A stretch of 64,000 nucleotides of DNA, from the NCBI RefSeq assembly GCF_900090225.1, contig NZ_FMHY01000002.1, positions 310,001 through 374,000 of the forward strand, in the 5' to 3' direction. The position numbers were made by a program, and so were the translations under genes. Shown one piece after another: positions 1 to 8,199 of this stretch. This DNA comes from Micromonospora eburnea (GTDB lineage: Bacteria; Actinomycetota; Actinomycetes; Mycobacteriales; Micromonosporaceae). The notes under the pieces were generated by a model. That model was not told the origin of the DNA. It saw only the letters and a list, made by a program, of their open reading frames with translations, and did not search any database. Position 1 is the stretch's first letter. Every line of letters starts with the position of its first letter.

Positions 1-281
1 TACTCGACGAACAGGTCGTCCTTCATCTGGATGACCTTGGAGCCGTTGCGCGTCTGAAGCTTCGCCTTGCCCTTCAACAGGTCGGCGATGGCCTGCTTGC
101 GGACCTCCCGGTGCTGATCCGCCTTCGGGTCCGGGAGGCTGTCCTTCTTGCCGAGCTTCGCGTTGTCAACGCCGGGGGCGGGCTCGGCCGCCGGGGCGGC
201 GGACGCCGGCGCCGTGACGACACCGGCTGCCAGCAGGGCGGCCGCCGTCGCGGCCAGGCCCGCTGTGACTCGTCTCCTCAA
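1..281 (-). CDS. immune inhibitor A-like M6 protease, N-terminal part (cut by window edge)
   Basis: Only the first 93 residues are inside the window; the gene continues beyond base 1. It starts at a TTG (279-281) because a strong Shine-Dalgarno (AAAGGAGGA) lies eight bases upstream and the next residues, MRRRVTAGLAATAAALLA, form a typical signal peptide ending near an ASA/A cleavage site. The following stretch (DQHREVRKQAIADLLKGKA, then a LQTRNGSKVIQ segment) matches the propeptide start of secreted InhA-type peptidase M6 proteins. The catalytic domain is not visible, so activity is inferred. A second M6 protease lies directly upstream on the same strand, so the two look like tandem paralogues. 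The promoter region holds two palindromes. Confidence 0.75.
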   Translation of the reverse strand, partial: MRRRVTAGLAATAAALLAAGVVTAPASAAPAAEPAPGVDNAKLGKKDSLPDPKADQHREVRKQAIADLLKGKAKLQTRNGSKVIQMKDDLFVE

Positions 282-308
282 AGGTCCTCCTCCTTTGTGG
301 ATCTGTTA

Positions 309-342
309 CATGACAGGAGCGGCTATAGCCATCACTGTCATG
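309..342 (-). promoter_or_regulatory. nested dyad over the probable promoter of the first M6 protease
   Basis: Arms CATGACAG (309-316) and CTGTCATG (335-342) are perfect inverted repeats. They are exactly centred on the 10-bp palindrome GGCTATAGCC (321-330). The central TATAGC can serve as a -10 element for the minus-strand gene starting at 281. A repressor dimer binding here would cover the promoter. The regulator is unknown. Confidence 0.5.
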
Positions 343-475
343 ACATGCGCCACCCACAATGGCAGAGGCATGGACCCTTGTCACCGGCCAGTTGCCACTC
401 CGGGCGGCCTTCATATCCGGCTAAATAGGGATCAGATCCCCCAGTGATTCGGCGCCGATTCACGTTACGTTTTGA

Positions 476-500
476 CAACGGTCACGCTGCGTGACGGTTG
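476..500. promoter_or_regulatory. 25-bp near-perfect palindrome, candidate operator
   Basis: The core GTCACGC-T-GCGTGAC (481-495) is a perfect palindrome around one base. Flanks CAACG and GGTTG extend it to 25 bp with one mismatch. It lies about 200 bp upstream of the protease gene starting at 281 and downstream of the next protease, so an upstream activator or operator site is the simplest reading. Confidence 0.4.
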
Positions 501-586
501 GTTGTGGCATCCCCAAGGGGAGCGCCGGGAACCACAGAAATGTCACGCCTCGCTCTCCGGTGGAACATCGGCGGACAACGAGCGAC

Positions 587-624
587 GGGGCCCGTCCGGA
601 GCAGTGCGCTCCAGGACGGGCCCC
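587..624 (-). terminator. hairpin terminator after the second M6 protease
   Basis: A perfect 11-bp stem (GGGGCCCGTCC at 587-597 with GGACGGGCCCC at 614-624) is extended inward by GGAGC/GCTCC with one bulge. It starts 34 bases past the stop of the minus-strand protease at 658. There is no clear U tract, as is common in actinobacteria. Confidence 0.65.
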
Positions 625-657
625 GCCGGGGTACCCGATCCGCTACAGCGGGTCAGG

Positions 658-3450
658 TCACCGCCTTGCCGGGGTCACGAAGACCGTGGCGTAGGAGTTG
701 TCCTTGGCGGCCCGCTTGATGGTGATCGAGACGCCGTAGGCGACGCCCGCGTCACCCGGGTTACCGGTGCCGAGGACGATGGCCCCACCGCTCAGGGTCG
801 CCCCGTAGTACTCCGCCGCCGGGGTGCCGTCGGGGTTCACCACGCGGGTGGTGTACGGCGCGTTCTCCTTCGACGGAAGCACCACCGAGGCGTCGTTGTC
901 CCGGGCGTACGCCGCGCCGTCGCGGATCTCGATGCCCGGGTACCAGCCCTTGGCGTCGGTGAAGGCCGGCACCGGAGCCTGGGAACCGTAGTTGGTGCAG
1001 TACTCGCTGTACGGCTCGCCCGCCGCCTCCAGGCACTCCCGGAAGGGGTACGTCGGGTTCAGCGAGAAGGCCGCGTTGGACGACTGCGGACGGCTGGGCA
1101 GGTTCTTCAGCGTCGACGGGTCCTTGCTGGCCGCCACGCCCGTGCGGCGCAGCGGGTCGAAGTGCGAGTCGACGATGAGCAGGCCGCCCTTGGCGCCGTA
1201 GCTCGGCAGCGCGGTCATCTGGCCGGTGACGTGGTTGACGTTGCCCAGCATGGTGTCCCGGTACCAGACCAGCATGCCCGGGGCGTTGTAGGCGACCTTC
1301 TCGACCTTCCACGCGTCGTGCGAGTAGGTCGTGTCGTAGGTGTACTTCAGGCCGTTGTCGAAGCCGTCGAAGTTGCGCCACTCGGCCAGGTAGTACTGCG
1401 CCTTGACCTGGGTGCCCGGGTCGTTGTGCCAGCCCGCGCCGGTGGTGTCGGTCCAGGTGCCGCCGGTCTGGGTCCAGCCGTTCGCGCCACCCTCGACGTC
1501 GTCGCTCCAGGTGGTGGCCCCGCCGCCGGTGACCGAGAAGTCGTCGGCGAACCAGCCGCGCTCCTCGAACGCCGCGTCCGTGGCGAGGCGCAGCCGCACC
1601 TGCACCGTCTTGCCGGCGTACGCCGACAGGTCGATGTAGTCGTGGCGCCAGCCCTCCGTGTCACCGCTGAGGCCGTACTTCTTGCCTCCGTAGTCGGCCA
1701 TCCGCCCGTTCGGGTCGCCGTAGCCGTCGTTGGTGGTGACCAGCTTGCCGGACTCGTCGTACACCTTCTGCTCGGCCCAGGTCGCACCGCCGTCGGTGGA
1801 GACCTCGACGAAGCCGAAGTCCCAGTCCTCCTCGATGATGTAGTTGTTCCACATCCAGAACTTGGCGTCGGCGGCCGCCGGGACGCTCACCTCGCGGCTG
1901 AGCTTGACGTCGGCCCAGTGCTGGTCGGCGCCGCTGTACCACATGTTCGCGCCGCTGTGCGGTTCCGCCAGCTTGACAACCTTGTCCGGCAGATCGATCT
2001 TGATGCCGTCCTCGGTGCCGACCGGCGTACGGGAGGTCTGGCCGAGCTGCACCGCGTGCCCGTTGCTACCCGGCTTGAAGGTCAGCGGGTCGGCCCAGCC
2101 GAGTACCCACTTGTCCCAGATGCCCATGTGGGTGGGCAGGGCCTGGAAGATCTCACCGGAGTGCGAGCCCGAGGCCATCAGGTCCCAGAAGTCGACGTCC
2201 GAGTCGGCGTTGCCCGAGGTGTCGTAGAGGTCCGGCAGGCCGAGGTCGTGCCCGAACTCGTGGGCGAACACGCCGACGCCGGCGTCCTCCGGCTGCACGA
2301 TGTAGTTGGACACCTTCAGGTTGGTGCCGGGGATGGTGTAACCACCCGCGACCGACGAGGAGTGCGCCCAGATGGCGTAGACGCCCTGGTCACCGCCGCC
2401 GCTGGACTTGCCCTTGCCGGCGTGCACCAGCACCAGGTGGTCGATGACGCCGTCCGGCTCGTTGTAGTTGCCGTCCCCGTCCCGGTCCGCCTGGTCCTCG
2501 ATGTCGTAGTCGGCCCAGGGGAAGTTCGGGTCCATCTTGGCCAGCGCGTCGATCGCGTCGGTGGCGAGCCGCGCCGCACCCAGCGGGTTGTCCGGGTGGC
2601 CGTTCATCGACTGCTCACGCCCGGGGACCCAGTTGCCCTTGTCGTCCTTGGTGCAGCGGTTGGCGCCGTACCAGGCCTCCGAGTGCGGCAGCTTGATCCA
2701 CGGGCTGGCCTGCCCGTCGACCGTGTACGCGCCCTTGGACATCTCCAGGTACATGTTGTGCATGGTCCGGCCGGCCAGGCTGACACCCGGCTTGCCGTCC
2801 GGCCCGGTCAGGTCCGTCCGGACCCGCTCGGTGATGCCCTCCTTGGTGTAGAGCATCTTGTTGTAGTGCTCGGACGAGAAGTCCGGCACCCACATCGAGT
2901 TGTTGTCCTTGTGGGACAGCGTCGCCGGGTCGGCGATGTTGTTGTGCGTCGGCCCGTTCTGGACGGTGCCGGGCACACAGGTCCGGTCGTCGAAGACCGT
3001 GTTGGGGACCATGACGTTGGTGAAGTCGTCATTGGCCTCGTCGTTGAACTCCACCAGCAGCGTGAGCAGCTTGGCCGTCTGGGTGCTCTTGGCCTGCTTG
3101 ATCTTACGCGGGCTCTGGCCGGTCTTGATCGCCTTGGCCTCGAGCTTGGCCAACTCCCGCGCGGTCACCGGGTTGCCGCCGGCGAACTTGCGGTCGTAGG
3201 CCCGGGCCTCGTCGCCGGGCGAGGTGAAGATGCCGTCCTTGCCCTTGACCTCCTTGCCCGCGGTGTCCGGTTGCACCTCGGGCTCGGCGTAGTTGATGTA
3301 GTACTCGTCCGCCCCGATCGTGGCCGGTGCCGGACCGGACGTCTGGGCGGCCGCGCTACCGGTCACGGTCAGTGACGCGGCCGCGAGGGCGATGGCGGGC
3401 AGCGCGACGAGTAGGCGTCTGCGTGACCCGGATTGCGGAAGTGTGTGCAT
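658..3450 (-). CDS. secreted immune inhibitor A-like M6 metalloprotease
   Basis: A 930-residue secreted zinc protease. Residues 1-36 form a signal peptide (RRRLLVALPAIALAAASL, cleavage near SAAA/Q). A propeptide rich in KAIKTGQSPRK follows, then the peptidase M6 domain. The zinc motif HEFGHDLGLPD puts the ligands at H397 and H401 with catalytic E398. The C-terminal half has jelly-roll-like beta modules (GWRHDYIDLSAYAGKTVQVR), typical of InhA proteins, which are secreted and degrade host or environmental proteins. The start ATG has GGAG five bases upstream. Possible operator arms GGACGGT (3482-3488) and ACCGTCC (3512-3518) lie upstream. Strong hairpins bound it on both sides, so it is probably transcribed alone. 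The family is clear; the substrate is unknown. Confidence 0.92.
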   Translation of the reverse strand: MHTLPQSGSRRRLLVALPAIALAAASLTVTGSAAAQTSGPAPATIGADEYYINYAEPEVQPDTAGKEVKGKDGIFTSPGDEARAYDRKFAGGNPVTARELAKLEAKAIKTGQSPRKIKQAKSTQTAKLLTLLVEFNDEANDDFTNVMVPNTVFDDRTCVPGTVQNGPTHNNIADPATLSHKDNNSMWVPDFSSEHYNKMLYTKEGITERVRTDLTGPDGKPGVSLAGRTMHNMYLEMSKGAYTVDGQASPWIKLPHSEAWYGANRCTKDDKGNWVPGREQSMNGHPDNPLGAARLATDAIDALAKMDPNFPWADYDIEDQADRDGDGNYNEPDGVIDHLVLVHAGKGKSSGGGDQGVYAIWAHSSSVAGGYTIPGTNLKVSNYIVQPEDAGVGVFAHEFGHDLGLPDLYDTSGNADSDVDFWDLMASGSHSGEIFQALPTHMGIWDKWVLGWADPLTFKPGSNGHAVQLGQTSRTPVGTEDGIKIDLPDKVVKLAEPHSGANMWYSGADQHWADVKLSREVSVPAAADAKFWMWNNYIIEEDWDFGFVEVSTDGGATWAEQKVYDESGKLVTTNDGYGDPNGRMADYGGKKYGLSGDTEGWRHDYIDLSAYAGKTVQVRLRLATDAAFEERGWFADDFSVTGGGATTWSDDVEGGANGWTQTGGTWTDTTGAGWHNDPGTQVKAQYYLAEWRNFDGFDNGLKYTYDTTYSHDAWKVEKVAYNAPGMLVWYRDTMLGNVNHVTGQMTALPSYGAKGGLLIVDSHFDPLRRTGVAASKDPSTLKNLPSRPQSSNAAFSLNPTYPFRECLEAAGEPYSEYCTNYGSQAPVPAFTDAKGWYPGIEIRDGAAYARDNDASVVLPSKENAPYTTRVVNPDGTPAAEYYGATLSGGAIVLGTGNPGDAGVAYGVSITIKRAAKDNSYATVFVTPARR

Positions 3451-3633
3451 GCCACTCCGTTCGTCGGCATGGGAGGAAAACGGACGGTCAACGTTGTAGC
3501 GAAGATCGTCAACCGTCCAATGTCGCTGAACCTAAGGGACAAGGGACCCTCACCGACAGGGGTGATTTCGCCCTCTGGCCGTTCAGCCCGTTGCGCCTCC
3601 ACCGAACTTCCGACCTTGGTGGCGGACAAACAA

Positions 3634-3667
3634 CGGTGGGTGACGGCCCTGGGGCCGTCACCCACCG
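3634..3667 (-). terminator. strong hairpin terminator after acs
   Basis: A perfect 15-bp stem (CGGTGGGTGACGGCC at 3634-3648 with its complement at 3653-3667) closes a 4-base CTGG loop, 18 bases beyond the acs stop on the minus strand. It separates acs from the protease gene downstream. Confidence 0.75.
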
Positions 3668-3684
3668 CCGCGTTACGACGTACG

Positions 3685-5676
3685 TCAGTCCTCGTCGGAC
3701 TTGCCGCCGCCCATGCCGGCGGAGATCAGCTCCATCACCGAGGAGTCCTGCAGGGTGGTGACGTCGCCGAGCGAGCGGTGCTCCGCGACGTCCCGCAGCA
3801 GCCGGCGCATGATCTTGCCGGAGCGGGTCTTCGGCAGCTCGGGGACCAGCATGATCTGCCGCGGCTTGGCGATCGGGCCGAGCGTCTTCGCCACGTGGTT
3901 GCGCAGGTCGGTGATGAGCTGCTCACCGGCCGCGCCGGAGGTCTCCGCGTTGCCCCGCGGGATGGCGAACGCCACGATCGCCTGGCCGGTGGTCGGGTCG
4001 GTCGCGCCGACCACCGCCGCCTCGGCCACCGACGGGTGGCTGACCAGGGCGGACTCCACCTCGGTGGTGGAGATGTTGTGCCCGGACACCAGCATCACGT
4101 CGTCGACCCGGCCGAGCAGCCAGATGTGCCCGTCGTCGTCCTTCTTCGCGCCGTCACCGGCGAAGTAGACCCACTCGCCCTCCCCGCCGGCGGCACCCGC
4201 ACCGAACCGCGACCAGTACGTCTCGATGAACCGGTTGTCGTCGCCCCAGATGGTGCGCAGCATCGACGGCCACGGCTCCTGGAGCACCAGGTAGCCGCCG
4301 CCGCCGTTCGGCACCGACTGGCCCTGGTCGTCCACCACGTCGGCGACGATGCCCGGCAGCGGGGCCATCGCCGAACCCGGCTTGGCCTCGGTGACCCCCG
4401 GCAGCGGCGAGACCATGATCGAGCCGGTCTCCGTCTGCCACCAGGTGTCCACGACCGGCAGCTCGCCCCGGCCGACGTGTTGGCGGTACCAGATCCACGC
4501 CTCCGGGTTGATCGGCTCGCCGACGCTGCCGAGCAGCCGCAGCGAGGACAGGTCGTACCCGGCCGGAATGTCCTCACCCCACTTCATCATGGTGCGGATC
4601 AGGGTCGGCGCGGTGTACAGGATGGTGACCTTGTACTTGTCGACGACCTCCCAGAACCGGCCCTTGTGCGGGGTGTCCGGCGTGCCCTCGTACATCACCT
4701 GGGTGGCACCGTTGGAGAGCGGGCCGTAGACGATGTACGAGTGGCCGGTGACCCAGCCGATGTCGGCGGTGCACCAGTAGACGTCGGTCTCCGGCTTGAG
4801 GTCGAAGACGGCGTGCGTGGTGTACGACGTCTGCGTCAGGTAGCCGCCGGTGGTGTGCAGGATGCCCTTCGGGCGGGCGGTGGTGCCGCTGGTGTAGAGG
4901 ATGAACAGCGGGTGCTCGGCGTCGAACGGCTGCGCGGTGTGCGCCGGAGAGGCGGTCTCCACCGTCTCGTGCCACCAGCGGTCCTTCGCCGACCAGGCGA
5001 CCTCCTCGCCGGTCCGGCGCACCACCAGCACGTGCTCCACCGACGGGCACTTCGCCACCGCCTCGTCGACGGTCGGCTTGAGCGCCGACGGCTTGCCCCG
5101 ACGGAAACCGCCGTCGGCGGTGATCACCACCTTGGCCGTGGCGTCCTGGATCCGGTTGGTCAGCGCGTCCGCGGAGAAGCCCCCGAAGACCACGCTGTGC
5201 GTGGCGCCGATCCGCGCGCAGGCCAGCATCGCCACCGCCGCCTCGGGGATCATCGGCAGGTAGATCGCCACCCGGTCGCCGGCGACCACGCCCAGCTCGG
5301 TCAGCGCGTTCGCCGCCTGGCAGGTGAGCTTGTGCAGGTCGGCGTAGGTGAGGGTGCGGGTGTCACCCGGCTCGCCCTCCCAGTGGATCGCCACCTTGTC
5401 GCCCCGGCCGGCCTCCACGTGCCGGTCCAGGCAGTTGTACGCCACGTTGAGCTGCCCGCCCACGAACCACTTGGCGAACGGGGCCTTCGACCAGTCGAGC
5501 ACCTGGTCCCACTTCTTCGCCCAGGTCAGCCGGTCGGCCTGGCGCTCCCAGAAGCCCAGCCGGTCGCGCTCCGCCTCGGCGTACGCGTCGGCCTTGACGT
5601 TGGCGTTCGCGGCGAGTTCGGCCGGCGGCGGGAACTGGCGCGTCTCGTTCAGCAAGTTGGCCAATGCCTCGCTCAT
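3685..5676 (-). CDS. acs: acetyl-CoA synthetase (AMP-forming)
   Basis: A 663-residue acyl-adenylate enzyme that makes acetyl-CoA from acetate, ATP and CoA in the cytoplasm. It has the P-loop-like [11 protein letters not shown] motif, the WWQTETG motif, the hinge-region [14 protein letters not shown] segment and the C-terminal [15 protein letters not shown] motif. The last contains the lysine (K621) that acetylation inactivates in this family. Length is normal for Acs (about 650). The start ATG has GAAGGAG upstream. A perfect 15-bp hairpin ends the transcript. The gene heads the conserved acs-HAD-ssd block of actinomycetes. The nearby -10-like TAACCT (around 5720) is the only promoter feature seen. 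Confidence 0.97.
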   Translation of the reverse strand: MSEALANLLNETRQFPPPAELAANANVKADAYAEAERDRLGFWERQADRLTWAKKWDQVLDWSKAPFAKWFVGGQLNVAYNCLDRHVEAGRGDKVAIHWEGEPGDTRTLTYADLHKLTCQAANALTELGVVAGDRVAIYLPMIPEAAVAMLACARIGATHSVVFGGFSADALTNRIQDATAKVVITADGGFRRGKPSALKPTVDEAVAKCPSVEHVLVVRRTGEEVAWSAKDRWWHETVETASPAHTAQPFDAEHPLFILYTSGTTARPKGILHTTGGYLTQTSYTTHAVFDLKPETDVYWCTADIGWVTGHSYIVYGPLSNGATQVMYEGTPDTPHKGRFWEVVDKYKVTILYTAPTLIRTMMKWGEDIPAGYDLSSLRLLGSVGEPINPEAWIWYRQHVGRGELPVVDTWWQTETGSIMVSPLPGVTEAKPGSAMAPLPGIVADVVDDQGQSVPNGGGGYLVLQEPWPSMLRTIWGDDNRFIETYWSRFGAGAAGGEGEWVYFAGDGAKKDDDGHIWLLGRVDDVMLVSGHNISTTEVESALVSHPSVAEAAVVGATDPTTGQAIVAFAIPRGNAETSGAAGEQLITDLRNHVAKTLGPIAKPRQIMLVPELPKTRSGKIMRRLLRDVAEHRSLGDVTTLQDSSVMELISAGMGGGKSDED

Positions 5677-5799
5677 GCGTGCTCCTTCGTCGCGTGACCT
5701 GCGTCTCGTACGTCGCTGAGGTTAGTCGCGCGGCAGCAACCCCGCGACAGCCTGTTCCGTCACCGCGCGCCCAGCGGCCCCCAGCACGCGCCGAGTTGT

Positions 5800-5853
5800 A
5801 AGGAAGGGCCCCTTGTTAACGCCTCAGGTAGAGAGGGGTTCCCTTCTCACACC
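5800..5853. repeat. interspersed 55-bp hairpin element, copy 1
   Basis: The sequence starts AAGGAAGGGCCCCTTG, has the core GTTAACGCCT and ends in an imperfect complement of its start. It matches a second copy at 56606-56660 over its whole length apart from scattered substitutions. Complementary ends and a conserved middle suggest a REP-like mobile or regulatory hairpin. It sits between the divergent acs and Fic-like genes. Confidence 0.75.
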
Positions 5854-5906
5854 CCAAGCTGGGGGCGCGCGGGGTGGGGCGGCCGGTGGGTCGATAGCGT
5901 GGCGGG

Positions 5907-6653
5907 GTGACCACCGACCCGCTTGCCCCGCTGCTCGCGCTCGCCGACATCGCGCCCGCCGTCGAGCGGGCCCGCGACCGGGTCGACCTGGCCCACCGGC
6001 ACCGCGCGCTGCGCCGCCACGGCGGCCAGGTCGCCGCCGAGGTCAGCCTGCGCAGCGCCGTGGCCAGCGCCGCGCTGGAGGGCCGGGCACACGAGCGGGA
6101 AGAGGTACGCGCCGGCACCGTCACCGACCCGCTGCTCCAGGGGGCGCTACGGGTGGCCGGGGCGCTGCCCGGGCTGAGTGAACTCTGGCCGAAGGCCCCC
6201 CGTCAGGTCCTCGCCCGGCTGCACGTCCTCGCTGCCCGGGACGTCGTCGCCGAAGCGGAACTGGGCCGGCCGGCGGCCGACCCGGTGGTCGCGGCGCGCC
6301 TCGACGGGCTGGCCGGGCTGGTCGCCGGTGGTACGAAGGTGCCGCCGCTGGTGCTGGCCGCGGTGGTGCACGGTGAGCTGCTGAACCTGCGCCCGTTCGC
6401 CGGCCCGTCCGGGGTGGTGGCTCGCGCCGCCGGCCGGTTGGTGCTGATCTCGACCGGTTTCGACCCGCGTGGGCTGGTCGCCGTCGACGTGGGCCATCGG
6501 GAGCGCGAACCCGAGTACGTCGGCTCGGCCGGCGCCTTCGCCACCGGTACGCCGGACGGGCTGCGCTCCTGGCTGCGCCACTACATGGCCGCGGTCGAGA
6601 TCGGTGCGGACCAGATCGCCCTCATCGGTGACGAGATCCTCGCCGCCTCCTGA
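5907..6653 (+). CDS. degenerate Fic-like protein (often called oxidoreductase)
   Basis: A 248-residue cytoplasmic protein conserved beside acs in actinomycetes. An N-terminal SAALEG segment (about residues 54-59) resembles the S-x-x-x-E-G inhibitory helix of Fic AMP-transferases. The region VHGELLNLRPFAGPSG followed by VVARAAGR aligns with the Fic active-site loop HPFxxGNGRxxR. The catalytic histidine is replaced by arginine (RPF) and the GNGR anion loop is lost (GPSG), so canonical AMP transfer is unlikely. It converges on the HAD gene with a 122-bp structured gap between them. The start ATG follows the hairpin repeat; no strong ribosome site is seen. The fold assignment is my inference; the function is unknown. 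Confidence 0.7.
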   Translation: MTTDPLAPLLALADIAPAVERARDRVDLAHRHRALRRHGGQVAAEVSLRSAVASAALEGRAHEREEVRAGTVTDPLLQGALRVAGALPGLSELWPKAPRQVLARLHVLAARDVVAEAELGRPAADPVVAARLDGLAGLVAGGTKVPPLVLAAVVHGELLNLRPFAGPSGVVARAAGRLVLISTGFDPRGLVAVDVGHREREPEYVGSAGAFATGTPDGLRSWLRHYMAAVEIGADQIALIGDEILAAS

Positions 6654-6775
6654 ACGTCGCTCCGACGCCAGCGCCCTTTCGGAGAGAACGCCGCCTGCGG
6701 ACAGTCGCAGACGCCACGTGTCCTGGGGGAGTGCCGCCCTTCGGCGGCGGGCCGGACGGGTGATGGCGCCCGTGA
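6654..6775 (-). other. structured convergent gap, syntenic slot of Ms1/scr3559-type RNA
   Basis: This 122-bp gap between convergent genes holds three small stems: CTCCGA (6660-6665) with TCGGAG (6679-6684), a CTGCG/CGCAG stem near 6693-6710, and GCCGCC-CTTC-GGCGGC near 6729-6745. The last can terminate the HAD transcript. In M. tuberculosis and Streptomyces the abundant core-RNAP-binding RNA MTS2823/Ms1/scr3559 lies just 3' of the HAD gene, by recalled synteny. The gap is short for the 300-nt form, so this is a hypothesis only. Confidence 0.25.
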
Positions 6776-7582
6776 TCAGGCGGTGGGTGCGGCGGCGCGG
6801 GTGCGGCGGTGCCGGCCGTACCAGGCGATCCCGATGGCGACGCCGACGCCGACGCCGAGGGCCGCGGCGGCGACCGGCACGGCGGGCCGCTCGCGCAGCC
6901 GCCGGCCGAGCGGGACCGGGTGCCGGAACTCCAGCACCGGCCACGCGTTCTCCACGGCCAACTTGCGCAGCGCGCGGTCCGGGTTGACCGCGGTCGGGTG
7001 GCCCACGCACTCCAGCAGGGGCCGATCACTGTACGAGTCGGAGTAGGCGTACGAGTCGGCCAGGTCGTACCCGCGTTCGGTGGCCAGCTCGCCGACGGCG
7101 TCGACCTTGCTCGGACCGGCCGCGTAGAACTCGACCTCGCCGCTGTAGCGGCCGTCCTCCACCGCCATCCGGGTGGCGATCACGTCGGTGACCCCGAGCA
7201 GCTCCCCGATCGGCCGGACCATCTCCTCGCCGGAGGCGGAGACCAGCACCACGTCCCGGCCGGCGGCCTGGTGCTCCTCGATCAGGGCGGCGGCCTCGGC
7301 GTACACGTAGGGGTTGATCAGCTCGTGCAACGTCTCGGCGACGATCTGGCGAACCTGGTCCACCTGCCAGCCCTTGCACAGTGCGGCGAGGTAGTCCCGG
7401 GTCCGGGCCATGGTCTGCTCGTCGGTCCCGCCGAGCCGGAACATCAGCTGCGCGTACGCCGACTTGACCACGTCACGCCGAGTGATCAGCCCGTCCCGGT
7501 AGAACGGCCGACCGAACGCCAGAGCGCTCGACTTGGCGATGACGGTCTTGTCGAGATCGAAAAAAGCGGCACCTCGGCCCAC
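6776..7582 (-). CDS. HAD-superfamily IB phosphatase (SerB-like, Rv3661 type)
   Basis: A 268-residue phosphohydrolase. Motif I is DLDKT at 9-13 with nucleophile D9 and general acid D11. Motif II is VSASGEEM, motif III a lysine in the PSKVDAV segment, and motif IV YSDSYSDRP. The helical cap after motif I fits HAD-IB enzymes related to phosphoserine phosphatase. Residues about 237-257 (VAAAALGVGVGVAIGIAW) form a C-terminal membrane anchor, so it probably works at the inner face of the membrane. Homologues are annotated as inhibition-of-morphological-differentiation proteins in Streptomyces. It stands divergent from the ssd/tad operon in relatives; here a glycosyltransferase lies between. Its substrate is unknown. 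Confidence 0.9.
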   Translation of the reverse strand: MGRGAAFFDLDKTVIAKSSALAFGRPFYRDGLITRRDVVKSAYAQLMFRLGGTDEQTMARTRDYLAALCKGWQVDQVRQIVAETLHELINPYVYAEAAALIEEHQAAGRDVVLVSASGEEMVRPIGELLGVTDVIATRMAVEDGRYSGEVEFYAAGPSKVDAVGELATERGYDLADSYAYSDSYSDRPLLECVGHPTAVNPDRALRKLAVENAWPVLEFRHPVPLGRRLRERPAVPVAAAALGVGVGVAIGIAWYGRHRRTRAAAPTA

Positions 7583-7702
7583 GGCGCGAAAGTCTAGCCC
7601 GAGGAAGGAAAGCGAGCGGGTGCCTGGGGGTGGCGTGCCGGCTTCGCCCGGGGTGGGAACCTGCGGCGACGACCTGGCCGACGCGGGGGCATTCTGCTGA
7701 TC

Positions 7703-7716
7703 GTGATGGCGATCAC
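7703..7716 (+). promoter_or_regulatory. CRP/Cmr-like palindrome
   Basis: GTGATGGCGATCAC is a perfect GTGA-N6-TCAC dyad, the core of the actinobacterial CRP consensus TGTGA-N6-TCACA. It lies upstream of a stretch that ends in two tandem hairpins, and 121 bp upstream of the divergent HAD gene start, so it may control either. Confidence 0.4.
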
Positions 7717-7739
7717 ACTCTCTGAACGCAATTTAGCGG

Positions 7740-7930
7740 TGGGTGGAGCCGACACCACTCGACGTATACCGGTCCGCTGCGGCATGCTTGTGCTCGCGAC
7801 GAGAGTTCACCTCTCGCCGGCCGGAAGGCCCTCGGCGGTTGCACCCCCCGTGACCGCTGAGCAGGTTCGGCTCGACCCCCCCGGAGCCGAACCTCCCGAC
7901 GACCCCCGTCTCCCCCGACGGGGGTCGTCC
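7740..7930 (+). ncRNA. candidate small structured RNA ending in two hairpins
   Basis: No convincing reading frame fits this stretch, but it is dense in local stems: GAGAG/CTCTC near 7801-7815, a perfect 11-bp stem AGGTTCGGCTC (7863-7873) with GAGCCGAACCT (7884-7894), and the terminator-like 13-bp stem at 7898-7929 followed by CCTTT. A CRP-like dyad lies upstream and a possible -10 (TATACC) is at 7765-7770. The T-rich end shows plus-strand direction. Length and start are guesses. It could instead be the leader or terminator of an older ssd-operon transcript cut off by the inserted glycosyltransferase. Confidence 0.35.
7898..7929 (+). terminator. perfect 13-bp hairpin terminator
   Basis: GACGACCCCCGTC (7898-7910) pairs with GACGGGGGTCGTC (7917-7929) across a 6-base loop, and CCTTTG follows on the plus strand. 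It directly follows another perfect hairpin at 7863-7894. No annotated plus-strand gene precedes it, which implies a small transcript. Confidence 0.6.
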
Positions 7931-8199
7931 CTTTGTGGGAGCGCTACCCGGCAGTAGGTCAGCGGCCATCCTCGTCCTCGTCGAGGGTGCATCCGCCGGC
8001 GTCTCCTCTTCCGGCGCGGGCTCACCGGCGTCCGTACGAGCCGTCAAGGTCCGCTCGGCCTGCCGGGCCGGGCGGTGGCACGTCCCCCGGGAACGGGCGG
8101 GTCGACGGCGGCCGGGGTCCTGTCATGTCGAGTCCGGCTTGGGCCACGATCTGCCTCGACGCGGCAACGTGCCCGACAGGGTGGCGCCCCGGCGCGGGG

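Noticed and set aside
472..3375. Very long plus-strand reading frame (967 codons) opposite the M6 protease
   Set aside because: It is a shadow in high-GC DNA: Val/Arg/Gly/Ala-rich, no motifs, no ribosome site, and fully antisense to a clear protease.
7703..7957. 84-residue protein starting at 7703
   Set aside because: The frame runs through two perfect hairpins, has no ribosome site and its composition is not protein-like.
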